From: Pseudomonas silvicola
Lineage (GTDB): Bacteria; Pseudomonadota; Gammaproteobacteria; Pseudomonadales; Pseudomonadaceae
Assembly: GCF_026651855.1 (NCBI RefSeq)
Contig: NZ_CP093280.1
Span: 3,078,001-3,142,000, forward strand
Direction: 5' to 3'
Length of the DNA: 64,000 bases
The notes under the pieces are model-generated. The model saw only the letters and a list, made by a program, of their open reading frames with translations, searched no databases and was not told the origin of the DNA. The position numbers were made by a program, and so were the translations under genes. This document shows, piece by piece, positions 1 through 7,601 of this stretch. Every line of letters begins with the position of its first letter. The stretch's first letter is position 1.

Positions 1-823
1 GCCCTGTAGGAAATACCGCCCAGAGATCCAGCGGCGGCAGTTGCCAGTCTTCCAGCAGTGGCACCACGTCGCCCTTGGCGAGTTCATCCGCGAACATCCA
101 CTGGGACGTCAACGCCACACCCAGATGCCCGAGTACTGCCGCGCGCACACCCTCAGCGGCACTGACCCGCACCCGCCCGCTCACTGTCACCGACTGCACT
201 GTACTGCCCTGCTTGAAGGCCCAATGCTCACCGCCACCCGCCAGGGCGTAGATAACCGCTTGGTGCTGTGCCAGGTCAGTCGGCACTGAGGGCTCGCCAT
301 GGGTCTGCACGTAAGCAGGCGTGGCCAACACCAGCCGCTGACACTCCCCGATCTTGCGTGCGATCAGGTTGGAGTCCGCCAAAGCTCCCATGCGCAGGGC
401 GACATCGATGCCTTCCTCGACGAGATTGACGGTGCGGTCGTCCAGGACGATATCGATGTTCAGTTCGGGGTGTGCTTCGAGGAAAGCCCCCAGGTGCGGC
501 AGCACATGCAAACGCGCGAAGGTCACTGCCGCGCAGACCCGCAAGGTACCGTGCAGCCCACTGCCTGCACCACGCGCGGCGAGGTCGGCTTCGTGGGCTT
601 CCTCAATGGCACGTTTGGCGCGGTCGTAGTAGGCCGTGCCGGCCTCAGTCGGCGTGAGTCCGCGAGTGGAGCGCAGTAGCAGGCGAACGCCAAGGCGCTC
701 TTCCAGTTGTGCAATGGTTTTCGACACGGCGGGCTGGCCAAGGTTGAGACGCCGCGCGGCGGCAGAAAACGACCCTGCTTCGAGCACACTGACGAAGGTT
801 TCCATTGCAGCCAATCGATCCAT
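1..823 (-). CDS. LysR-family transcriptional regulator, 3' end cut by window edge
   Basis: The frame opens at ATG 823 and stays open to the left edge (274 codons), so the last few dozen residues are missing. The N-terminus (MDRLAAMETFVSVLEAGSFS, then AARRLNLGQPAVSKTIAQLEERLGVRLL) is a classic LysR winged helix-turn-helix at residues 1-60. It is followed by a periplasmic-binding-protein-like effector domain (LNIDIVLDDRTVNLVEEGIDVALRMG). It lies downstream of the SDR gene on the same strand but behind that gene's terminator, so it is probably transcribed separately. The target is unknown. The neighbouring SDR/AhpD pair is an obvious candidate, although LysR genes usually face their targets divergently. 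Family assignment is firm; function is not known. Confidence 0.9.
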   Translation of the reverse strand, partial: MDRLAAMETFVSVLEAGSFSAAARRLNLGQPAVSKTIAQLEERLGVRLLLRSTRGLTPTEAGTAYYDRAKRAIEEAHEADLAARGAGSGLHGTLRVCAAVTFARLHVLPHLGAFLEAHPELNIDIVLDDRTVNLVEEGIDVALRMGALADSNLIARKIGECQRLVLATPAYVQTHGEPSVPTDLAQHQAVIYALAGGGEHWAFKQGSTVQSVTVSGRVRVSAAEGVRAAVLGHLGVALTSQWMFADELAKGDVVPLLEDWQLPPLDLWAVFPTG

Positions 824-859
824 CGTTGTTTCACCTGAAACGGTTAAAAAAGGCATGGC

Positions 860-890
860 AAAAAAACGAGCGAAGCATAGGCTTCGCTCG
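860..890 (-). terminator. Rho-independent terminator after the SDR gene
   Basis: Read on the minus strand, a perfect 10-bp stem (CGAGCGAAGC / GCTTCGCTCG, positions 867-890) with a 4-nt loop is followed by a run of seven T. It sits about 45 bp after the stop of the SDR gene at 936 and before the LysR start at 823, separating the two transcripts. Confidence 0.85.
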
Positions 891-935
891 TAGCGGAAGG
901 GTTATCTCAACGCGGAGGGTACAAAGCAAGCCTTT

Positions 936-1658
936 CTAGAACGCAGCCTTGCCGATTGAAGCACCGCCATCGACGAACAATGTCTGGCCAGTCATGAAAC
1001 CACTGCTCTCTGACAGCAGGAAGGTGATGGCCGCTGCAATCTCTTGCGGCTGGCCAAAGCGGCCCATCGGAACGCCCGAAAGGTAGCGGGCCTCGCCCTC
1101 GCTGCCAGGCGGGTTGTTCGCGCGGAACAAAGCTGTTTCGGTCGGCCCGGGGGCTACAGCATTGACGGTGATACCGGTCGTAGCCAGTTCCAGTGCCCAC
1201 GACCGGGTAAAACTGATCAGCGCAGCCTTGGCAGCAGCATAGGCCGTACGATGGGTGATTCCGAGCACAGTCAGGCTGGAGATGTTGATGATTCGGCCCC
1301 ACTGCCGCTCGCGCATGCCCGGTAAAACGGCTTGAGTGGCCAGAATCGCCGAATGCAGATTCACGCGCATCACCGCATCGAATTCGTTCAGATCCACCTC
1401 GCCCAGCAACTGCGGGCGAACCAGCCCAACATTATTCACCAGGCCGTCAAATGCGTATTGCTCGTTAAGCGTTGCCAGGGCTTTCTCGGTCGCTGCGCGA
1501 TTCTCCAGATCAACCGAGACCAAGGTGCCGGGGAAATCGATGTTCTCCACTTGGCGAGCAATGCCCACAACGCGATGGCCGGCGCCCGCCAGCGCCTGAG
1601 CTAGCGCAAGACCGATGCCTTTGCTCGCGCCGGTGATCAAAAAAGTTCGCGTGGTCAT
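936..1658 (-). CDS. SDR-family NAD(P)-dependent oxidoreductase
   Basis: This 240-aa classical short-chain dehydrogenase has the cofactor motif TGASKGIG at residues 9-16, NNVG (variant of NNAG) near 75, the catalytic Ser in INISS near 127 and YAAAK near 140. The C-terminal VDGG motif is typical of FabG-like enzymes. ATG 1658 is preceded by AGGAG with 5-nt spacing. It lies about 58 bp downstream of the carboxymuconolactone-decarboxylase-like gene, so the two probably form an operon that ends at the terminator near 875. The substrate cannot be read from sequence. The pairing with an AhpD-like protein suggests a small redox or detoxification unit, which is inference. Confidence 0.9.
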   Translation of the reverse strand: MTTRTFLITGASKGIGLALAQALAGAGHRVVGIARQVENIDFPGTLVSVDLENRAATEKALATLNEQYAFDGLVNNVGLVRPQLLGEVDLNEFDAVMRVNLHSAILATQAVLPGMRERQWGRIINISSLTVLGITHRTAYAAAKAALISFTRSWALELATTGITVNAVAPGPTETALFRANNPPGSEGEARYLSGVPMGRFGQPQEIAAAITFLLSESSGFMTGQTLFVDGGASIGKAAF

Positions 1659-1716
1659 GAGTGCTCCTGGTGCCAGCCCATGTCAGGGCTGGCTGAGTGA
1701 TGGTCGGCAGTGTCTT

Positions 1717-2271
1717 TTAGACCGGCTTAGTCCATTCGTTACCTTTCATGAACGGATCGAGCTGAGTGTGCACCAGGTGATTGGTGTAGTTGCTCATGAC
1801 CTTGGTGGCGACGCCCAGAACTACCTCCAGCACGTTGCGGCGGGTAAAGCCGGCTGCCAGGAACGCGTCGATACCTGCGTCGCTGACGAAGCCGCGATCA
1901 CGCACCACCGCTGCTGTGAACACATGCAAGGCTTCCAGGCGAGCATCCGGAATGACACCTCCAGCACGCAATGCAGCAATCACCTCAGGCGCCATTTCGA
2001 TCATCTTGGCCAGCGTGGTATGCCCGGCCATGCAGTAGTGGCAATTGTTTTCGAAGTTGGAGGTGAGGTACACAACCTGCTGTTCGTGCGGGGTCAGCGT
2101 GCTCTTGCCAAACAGATCCCAGAGTTGGCTGTAACCGGCGAGCAGCTCTGGCGATTCAGCCATGTTGCCTTGCAGGTTGGGTACGAAGCTGAAGGCTTTC
2201 TGCACCGCCTCCAGAACAGGCTGGGAGGCAGCAGGGGCGGTGTCGAGGGTGTAACGAGTGAAAGTGGTCAT
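1717..2271 (-). CDS. Carboxymuconolactone decarboxylase / AhpD-like protein
   Basis: This 184-aa all-helical protein carries the AhpD-type motif in NCHYCMAGH (CxxC followed by His three residues later), near residue 75. That motif belongs to the peroxidase-related, alkylhydroperoxidase-like branch rather than the true decarboxylases. The start is placed at ATG 2271 because AAGGAAA lies 5-8 nt upstream. A further upstream in-frame ATG at 2298 lacks this support. It is the first gene of the probable operon with the downstream SDR. The likely role is thiol-based peroxide or organic hydroperoxide reduction; the physiological partner is unknown. Confidence 0.85.
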   Translation of the reverse strand: MTTFTRYTLDTAPAASQPVLEAVQKAFSFVPNLQGNMAESPELLAGYSQLWDLFGKSTLTPHEQQVVYLTSNFENNCHYCMAGHTTLAKMIEMAPEVIAALRAGGVIPDARLEALHVFTAAVVRDRGFVSDAGIDAFLAAGFTRRNVLEVVLGVATKVMSNYTNHLVHTQLDPFMKGNEWTKPV

Positions 2272-2872
2272 CGCAGTTTTCCTTGAGTGGGTCAGCAAGA
2301 GTGCTGGAGCTATCTTGCTGTTCTCGCCAGGGCTGCGGAACGCAGGGAGTGGACATAAGACTCATGCTTCACAGGAATAAAGCAGATCTCGGAGCCAACT
2401 GGTGCGTACGCGGCTCTCGTCGAAGAAATGACGACGGGAGGTCTTATCTTATTACGTTGCGTGACGGGGGCTGAAAGGCTGCACAGGCTCGACTTCTACC
2501 GGTCAAGGTGCTGCCGGTGCAGGGGGCATAACCGATACGAACGTGTGGTCATGTCGAATACAGCCAGTTCGTCAAGCCCATGCAATCCGCCCCTTGGGCT
2601 AGGTGGGTTCGCTGCACGCTTACATCGAAAGCGTGCCGACAGCGCGCATAGCAATGCCGAATCAGCATTGGATCAGCGGTGGCGGCGCCAGCACGCTTGG
2701 GTGGTTTAGGATTGGGCAGGCGTGCCACCCGTAATTTCTGAGCAGTTCAATGCTGAGCATTCTGGGTAGGTGGGTATCTTAAATTCCAAGTTTCTGCTGG
2801 CTCCAAGCAGTGCATCACCAGCTAATGCTCAATATGCCTTCTCCTTCTGTCGAGTGCCGCGCGCCAATCCTG
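2272..2872. other. Intergenic region without recognised gene
   Basis: Six hundred bases between the AhpD-like gene and the DUF4062 gene. It must hold the AhpD-SDR promoter near its left end. Short open frames exist on both strands but none has a convincing ribosome site or recognisable protein sequence. Nothing further can be supported. Confidence 0.5.
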
Positions 2873-3922
2873 TTAGCGGTAGTTGATTTTGCGTTCAAAG
2901 CCATAAAGCACTTCGTCTAACCAAGCGCTAAACGTCGTGTTATTTGCCGGCATGAGAAATCCATGTGCACTCACGGCGTTCACATTTGACATGGGGGCAG
3001 AGACGGAGGAGACATAGCCCACAGGTGGCTCTGCAAATTGGGTATTGCCAATGCCATCAAGCGCGATCTGGTACCACCCAGGTCTGCCTTTGCCTAGCAA
3101 CTGATAAGCCGCGTACGCGGCTGTGCGCACCCGATCGGGCGACACAAACATAAAAGCCAGCCCGTTCCCTTTTTGTTGTATGCCAAGCCTGATCCACTCA
3201 AGGCCGTCATCCTGCTTGCGCCAGCGAAGATTAGGGGTGTGGCGCGCAGGAGCATCCAAGCCGATTGTGGACGCGGTATCGTGTTTGGAAAAACCCTCTG
3301 CCAGCTCGCATAAGCCCGCCTGACACATTTCTACGTACAGAGCGTCTCTCTGCTTATCCTGAGCCCTTAAGGCTCCACGGACGACAGGATGCGGGTAAAA
3401 CGCGAATTCGAGAGTCGCCCCCTGCCCACCGAAACCAGATTCCCTCTCTCGGCCCCCAAGACGATCAACAAAATCCTGTTCAGGAGGAGTCGACTGTTGT
3501 TGTTTTAGCTGGTGGAGCGCTTTGATGATGGCGTCGTATAGCTCGCCTTCATAGGAAAAGGTCTCTCTGAATAGCCCATTCAGGTAGTCGGATACCTCTT
3601 GACGAAACGCCTTTTGCTTTCCTGACGCTTCGACATTCTCAAGGAATGCGAGCACGGGCTTATTCAGTGTTCGCGCACGGCGGTACTCTTGCTGAGTGAC
3701 TGACTCACCGGAGGGTGTCTCAAAACCGTAATCGGCTCCAAGAATCAGCACAACAACGTCAGCCTCCTGTACCTCAGCCATACAGGCTATTTCGGAAGAG
3801 TAGGGCTGGGCACCGAAGGACTCGCACATCCTGGGTGTGTACTGCAGCAGTTCCACCGCTTTCTTGGCTGCAGCACGATAATTCTCATAACCGCGTACAA
3901 CTGAGCTTATGAATATTTTCAC
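2873..3922 (-). CDS. DUF4062-domain protein (possible sensor or defence protein)
   Basis: The 349-aa protein starts with VKIFISSVVRGYENYRAAAK, the signature of DUF4062. The rest of that domain is seen around residues 60-110 (EADVVVLILGADYGF, then SVTQQEYRRARTLNKPVLAFLENVE). This is a Rossmann-like fold usually placed at the N-terminus of signalling or NTPase proteins. The remaining 200 residues match nothing I recognise and have no Walker motif, so it is not a NACHT fusion. The GTG start at 3922 is chosen because the DUF4062 signature begins there and a G-rich ribosome site precedes it; an ATG 45 bp upstream would add residues foreign to the family. It lies beside an orphan antitoxin-like gene in an accessory patch. 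A role in stress or phage response is speculative. Confidence 0.75.
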   Translation of the reverse strand: MKIFISSVVRGYENYRAAAKKAVELLQYTPRMCESFGAQPYSSEIACMAEVQEADVVVLILGADYGFETPSGESVTQQEYRRARTLNKPVLAFLENVEASGKQKAFRQEVSDYLNGLFRETFSYEGELYDAIIKALHQLKQQQSTPPEQDFVDRLGGRERESGFGGQGATLEFAFYPHPVVRGALRAQDKQRDALYVEMCQAGLCELAEGFSKHDTASTIGLDAPARHTPNLRWRKQDDGLEWIRLGIQQKGNGLAFMFVSPDRVRTAAYAAYQLLGKGRPGWYQIALDGIGNTQFAEPPVGYVSSVSAPMSNVNAVSAHGFLMPANNTTFSAWLDEVLYGFERKINYR

Positions 3923-3999
3923 TCTACATCCCCCAATGTCGCTGCTTGGTAAAACGATGATTCGCAAGGCAGTGGTGGCCGTGCAGTCAGCTAGTTTCT

Positions 4000-4191
4000 T
4001 CAGTACTCAGACCGCATCGGCGGAAAGGTGTTGCGCGCCACGATGCATGTCGGGCTCTCGGGATTGTTGAACATGCCCTGCGCGATGAGGGTGCCAAAAG
4101 CATCGAAGAGCACGAACTTTACGGACATCTGAGCACCCGCAGCGGCGGCTCCTGTAGATGGATCGTGAGTTGTATCAGGAACAAAACCCAT
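4000..4191 (-). CDS. Small hypothetical protein overlapping the MbcA/ParS-like gene
   Basis: This 63-residue open frame begins inside the last 17 bases of the upstream antitoxin-like gene in another frame. An alternative ATG at 4128 gives a 42-residue product beginning MSVKFVLFDAFGTLI, which resembles haloacid-dehalogenase motif I (DxFGTL) but is far too short to be an enzyme. It could be a relic, a small coupled partner of the antitoxin-like protein, or spurious. I do not recognise a family. Confidence 0.35.
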   Translation of the reverse strand: MGFVPDTTHDPSTGAAAAGAQMSVKFVLFDAFGTLIAQGMFNNPESPTCIVARNTFPPMRSEY

Positions 4192-4531
4192 GCTCCAACC
4201 GCATGATTAGTGTTAGAGCTACGTCAGTGTGGACATTGATCGGGCTCTCGTCCCCCAGTGCCCGCAACGGCTTGGAGAGCCATCCGATTGCGAGCTCTTT
4301 GTCGCCAAACAGCTTAGTGGCGGCCTCCAGCAATTCGGGATTAATAACTGGCATCGGCTCACCGCCTGAGGGCATTGCGCTCATAGAGTCTTTGATCGCA
4401 GTGGACAGCGTTAACAAGGCTTCTGAAAGACGAGCGTCCTCTCGAAAGTCGCCTGAATTTGGCTGGTGATCCACGCAGTGTCGCAGCAACGATTCAGCGT
4501 CATTTCTGTTCAATTCGAGTTCAATCAGCAT
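4175..4531 (-). CDS. MbcA/ParS/Xre-type antitoxin toxin-binding domain (DUF2384) protein
   Basis: The 118-aa product starts at ATG 4531 behind a strong GGAGGG site (5-nt spacing). Its C-terminal half, from residue 65 on (AATKLFGDKELAIGWLSKP then RALGDESPINVHTD and LIMRLEHGFCS), is the DUF2384 domain of MbcA/ParS/Xre antitoxins, which normally cover the active site of a RES-type toxin. The N-terminal half, rich in Leu, Asp and Glu, is not an Xre helix-turn-helix. No RES toxin (about 150 aa) is encoded nearby, so this is an orphan antitoxin or a domestic paralogue with another role. The downstream small frame overlaps it by 17 bp. Confidence 0.75.
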   Translation of the reverse strand: MLIELELNRNDAESLLRHCVDHQPNSGDFREDARLSEALLTLSTAIKDSMSAMPSGGEPMPVINPELLEAATKLFGDKELAIGWLSKPLRALGDESPINVHTDVALTLIMRLEHGFCS

Positions 4532-5286
4532 GTTGACCCTCCCCAGCCCTAGTGATGTGGAAACCACTTGGGATCAATCGATTGGTCATCATTGTGCCCG
4601 TTCAGGCCGAATCTGGATATTTGATTCTTTTTTGAGGCGCTAAAACCGCTAGAGCCCAACAAAACCGGGGCTTCGGCTGGCACTAGCAGCGATGAGCTGG
4701 CGTTGCCAAAAAGTCAACAAAGCCACCGTTCGTCTGAGATCGAGAAAATAGTCGACCCCCACCCCCTTGAAATTTTTAAACGACGACGGAGTTTTATATT
4801 TGAAGGCAAAGAAAAAGCAGCGGTGACCCAAGCACCGTTTCAAGCAGAGGATCTCATCGGTTTTTGGTTCTGAAATCTGAGCTTCTTGCTTTGATGCTTT
4901 TGAGGGATTTCAAGGAAGCTTAAGTCTTGAATGATGCAAGGCAAGCCGCCAGGCTGGGGAGAAGTCGCCTTTTTTAGCAGCCGGTAGGCTGCTGCTTAAG
5001 CTTTGATTACAAAAAACATCCTTTTTTTTGAAAAAAATCTATATATTGTGTTTTCTGTAAGGATTATATCATTTTTACACTATATATTGTGTTTTGGTTG
5101 GGGTGGATAGCCGGTCACGACAATTGAGTCGGGGCACTTGCAGCCAGTCAGTCCAGTCGGCGCTGCGTGAGACAATAACGCCAGTGCTCTACTCAGGCGT
5201 AAAAATGAGTAAGGTAGAGCTAGCGCTGGGCTCATAAAAATCAACTTGTTTGGTTGATTGTTTTAACCAGTTAGCGAATTGCCAGA
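4532..5286. other. AT-rich non-coding stretch with direct repeats
   Basis: No supported gene. A minus-strand frame at 4649-4843 is Phe/Arg-rich without a family match and is probably spurious. The stretch contains homopolymer A/T tracts near 5010-5040 and the perfect 16-bp direct repeat reported separately. It may be a decayed mobile-element end or regulatory DNA. Confidence 0.4.
5039..5095. repeat. Perfect 16-bp direct repeat, 41-bp period
   Basis: CTATATATTGTGTTTT occurs at 5039-5054 and again at 5080-5095, same orientation, starts 41 bp apart (about four helical turns). It lies in the AT-rich part of the accessory patch, preceded by T and A tracts. It could be tandem protein-binding sites, an attachment-site remnant or part of a promoter. 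No neighbouring integrase was found. Confidence 0.8.
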
Positions 5287-5547
5287 GTGGCAATATTTTT
5301 GCCGTTTGTCGGAGATATTTTGCACTGTTGTGTTTTCTTCAGAGTAGATGTTGTGCCCGGCATGGCTTACTGGCACACTGAGAGTGAAAACTTGGTTTAC
5401 ACAGAATTAGAGAGAGCGTGCGGCATGTTAGTGAAAGCATTCAAGATAGGTACCGAAATTATTGTGATTCCGGCTGAGGAGATTATGTTCGGTGGTAAGA
5501 TCAAGGATTGCTATGAAGTAAAAAAGACTTCGAAGGCTATCGGGTAA
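5287..5547 (+). CDS. Hypothetical short frame, weak support
   Basis: An 86-codon frame with GTG start. The second half (TELERACGMLVKAFKIGTEI then EEIMFGGKIKDCYEVKKTS) reads like a real amphipathic protein segment. There is no clear ribosome site and no family match. The codon use is AT-leaning like the surrounding island. It could be a fragment of a larger decayed gene. Confidence 0.25.
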   Translation: MAIFLPFVGDILHCCVFFRVDVVPGMAYWHTESENLVYTELERACGMLVKAFKIGTEIIVIPAEEIMFGGKIKDCYEVKKTSKAIG

Positions 5548-6171
5548 GAATTGATTATATTTCAGTTCCACATCGCTCTACACGAGCACAGATTGCAAAT
5601 TATATTCAGTCAGGAAACCTGTCTATAGGCTGAAGCTCTTTAGTTGTATTCGCAATTTGGGTGTCGGTATCGCATGTGGACAGGGCGTGTTTAGCCGCAG
5701 CCCCGACGACATCACTGTTCTGTAGAGTCTCGCTTCTGTAACTGCCCATCTGACTTTCTAGATATTCAAGATCTCGCAAGCCGAAACATTCGGCGATAGT
5801 TGTGGTCCTGCATTGCTCAACGAATTTCAAGTCGCTGGCAGCTTAAGAACTTGAGGTCGAAAGCTAGCGCGGTGGCTGTTGTAACATCGGCAACTTTCAC
5901 AAGGCGCGAAAAGTCATAGCATGGGTTAACCATCGCTGAAGCTTCGTTATGCGTGCTCAGGGCAAGGTGTGCCTGTGGCTTCCAAATTCCCGTAGTATTG
6001 ACCTACGGCGCCAGAAAGATTGGCGAACGTGGCTTCGACGTCTTTGAGCATGTTGACGGTTGCTTGTAATTTGACTAGGCCAACTAAGGTGGGTTGGCCA
6101 TTAGACTAAGCGGTGTCGCATCAAATTACGTCTTTTTGGTGCGGGCGGCGTAATGAGAATGTCCTGGCTAG
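5548..6171. other. Non-coding or relic stretch
   Basis: No intact gene is supported. A minus-strand frame at 5606-5830 would need a TTG start with no ribosome site. A second minus-strand frame at 5947-6105 has protein-like sequence but no start, and is listed separately. Confidence 0.4.
5947..6105 (-). pseudogene. Possible gene relic, short protein-like frame without start
   Basis: On the minus strand, 52 open codons run from just after a TAG at 6106 to TAA at 5947. They include LVGLVKLQATVNMLKDVEAT and end in TGTPCPEHA. The composition is that of a normal soluble helical protein, yet there is no start codon until an internal Met. An ATG in the neighbouring frame at the left end hints at a frameshift. 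Family not recognised. It may be the C-terminal relic of a deleted gene. Confidence 0.25.
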
Positions 6172-7104
6172 TCAGGTGCTGGCAGTGTGCATTGAAGAGG
6201 CGTCTGTCGTGTTGCTAACCGGCAGAACAATGATTGAGGAAAGTTTTTGATTGTAGATGTCCAGCCCAGGCCAGTAATTATCGTACTGAGACCAGTCCTC
6301 GGTTATAAAATCTGCTTTCTGCTCGGTACTCAAAGAGCTCCAAATCATGTGGAACCTGTTAGGCCAGCTGTATTCTAAAATAAGAGCGTGTATGAGGAGG
6401 GTCGGAAGTTTCAGTCGTTCAAGCAATTCTAAGGCTGTCGTATGATTTGCATCGTCTCCGTATACAGCATCCATAGCGTTTATAATCACATACGCCTGCT
6501 GGACGGTGTTGAAATAATTTTCCATGCAGGAGCTTTCTGCGTAATTGTACTCTGAAGCGACGTGGTTGGCGTGCTCTTCACTGTTAATAGCGTGGTTCTG
6601 ATTTGATCGGCACGTTTTAGAAATAGAGTTTTTTTGCTCTGTTTGCGAGTCAGGTACTGTTTGGTAGAGGCTTCCAATGATGGATTCAGGCGTCCCGGAG
6701 GAAAGCTGAATATGAGGAAGTAGCGCGCGATTATAAATATCCCAGTGTGGCCAATAGTTGTCGCTAGTTTCGTAGTTCAGCCAAAATGCCACAGATTTTT
6801 CATAGTCGCTGAGATGGTCCCAAACAGTTTCAAATACATGCTTGAGTGATGATGAGGGTGAGATAATCGTCTCGGCAGAAGCTGAATCAAAATGTTCGAT
6901 ATCGATTAAATAATTGATTACTTGTTTCTGCTCGCCACATGATGGAGCATCGGAGGTGTATCCGTTGATGATCGAGCGTCTTAAGCATCCTATTCTTTGA
7001 AATTTAGATAGCTTAACAGTGTCGGACATTGGTTGTTCGAAAGGGGATCTACTCTGGATCTCCGGGTTTTGGTGGCTGGCGCTGCCTGAATAAGAGTCTT
7101 GCAC
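6172..7104 (-). CDS. Unrecognised 310-aa protein with internal duplication; possible secreted effector
   Basis: The start is placed at GTG 7104 because GAGGAG (7112-7117) lies exactly 7 nt upstream; the longer frame to ATG 7158 has no such site. Two homologous blocks are visible, about residues 60-135 and 205-297. Each ends in the motif DNYWPxxDIYN (residues 115-125 and 275-285) preceded by WxxLSxxxK. The first 40 residues are rich in Ser, Pro and Gln with no hydrophobic run, as in many type III secretion signals, but no hrp box was found upstream. The base composition is AT-rich relative to the flanking operons, suggesting transfer. I do not recognise the family; effector function is inference only. 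Confidence 0.6.
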   Translation of the reverse strand: MQDSYSGSASHQNPEIQSRSPFEQPMSDTVKLSKFQRIGCLRRSIINGYTSDAPSCGEQKQVINYLIDIEHFDSASAETIISPSSSLKHVFETVWDHLSDYEKSVAFWLNYETSDNYWPHWDIYNRALLPHIQLSSGTPESIIGSLYQTVPDSQTEQKNSISKTCRSNQNHAINSEEHANHVASEYNYAESSCMENYFNTVQQAYVIINAMDAVYGDDANHTTALELLERLKLPTLLIHALILEYSWPNRFHMIWSSLSTEQKADFITEDWSQYDNYWPGLDIYNQKLSSIIVLPVSNTTDASSMHTAST

Positions 7105-7601
7105 GAAAATACTCCTCAAGTGAGTTATTATTGTTCTCCTGCTCCAAAAGGGAGTCAAGATAAAAGTGTTTATTTTTTTTGTTTTGTTGTTGACCGCTTG
7201 CAGCGTCCTGAATTACTATCAATGTTGGATTGGCTTTTGGCTGCGTTGTACGACACTGCCCCGGAAATCTTCCTTTCTATTAAGTTTTTAAGACGTGAGA
7301 GGGCCGCTGATAACTGCGCTAACGTTTTTCTGATCCGATGGCCCGGTGCTCACCAGTATTCAAAAAATAGCTTCGCTGCTTAACTAACTATCAATCGATG
7401 GGGCCTGAGTTATCGTCTAAGGTGTTGTTATGCCCGAGGGGCGGCGCACATTGCAAAAAACGGCATGCCTGATAACTTACGATATCGTTAAAATACAACA
7501 CGGCACCTCGCTCATTCCGGCAGGATTTGAATGGCTTAGAGCCATGCTCATAATAAAAGATGCGCCATGAGCAGGCTCTTTGGCTTGATACATGGCGTCG
7601 G
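7105..7601. other. AT-rich intergenic region
   Basis: Holds the ribosome site GAGGAG (7112-7117) and presumably the promoter of the 310-aa protein gene, with T tracts near 7170-7190. The right part is downstream of the LacI gene stop. No terminator with a T run and no supported gene was seen. Confidence 0.5.

Noticed and set aside
2428-2709. 93-codon plus-strand frame upstream of the DUF4062 gene
   Set aside because: Low-complexity Arg/Ser-rich translation with no start signal; treated as non-coding.
4640-4720. tRNA or small RNA near the accessory patch as an integration site
   Set aside because: No cloverleaf with TTC loop and acceptor stem could be traced by eye.
4649-4843. 64-codon minus-strand frame rich in Phe and Arg
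   Set aside because: No ribosome site, no family resemblance and composition typical of a chance frame in AT-rich DNA.
5606-5830. 74-codon minus-strand frame in the accessory patch
   Set aside because: Needs a TTG start without a Shine-Dalgarno site and matches no family.
7099-7383. Plus-strand frame opposite the start of the 310-aa protein gene
   Set aside because: Cys/Leu-rich chance frame over the promoter of a better supported gene.
7105-7400. Search for an hrp box (GGAACC-N15/16-CCACNNA) upstream of the possible effector
   Set aside because: No match on the appropriate strand, so type III control is not supported.
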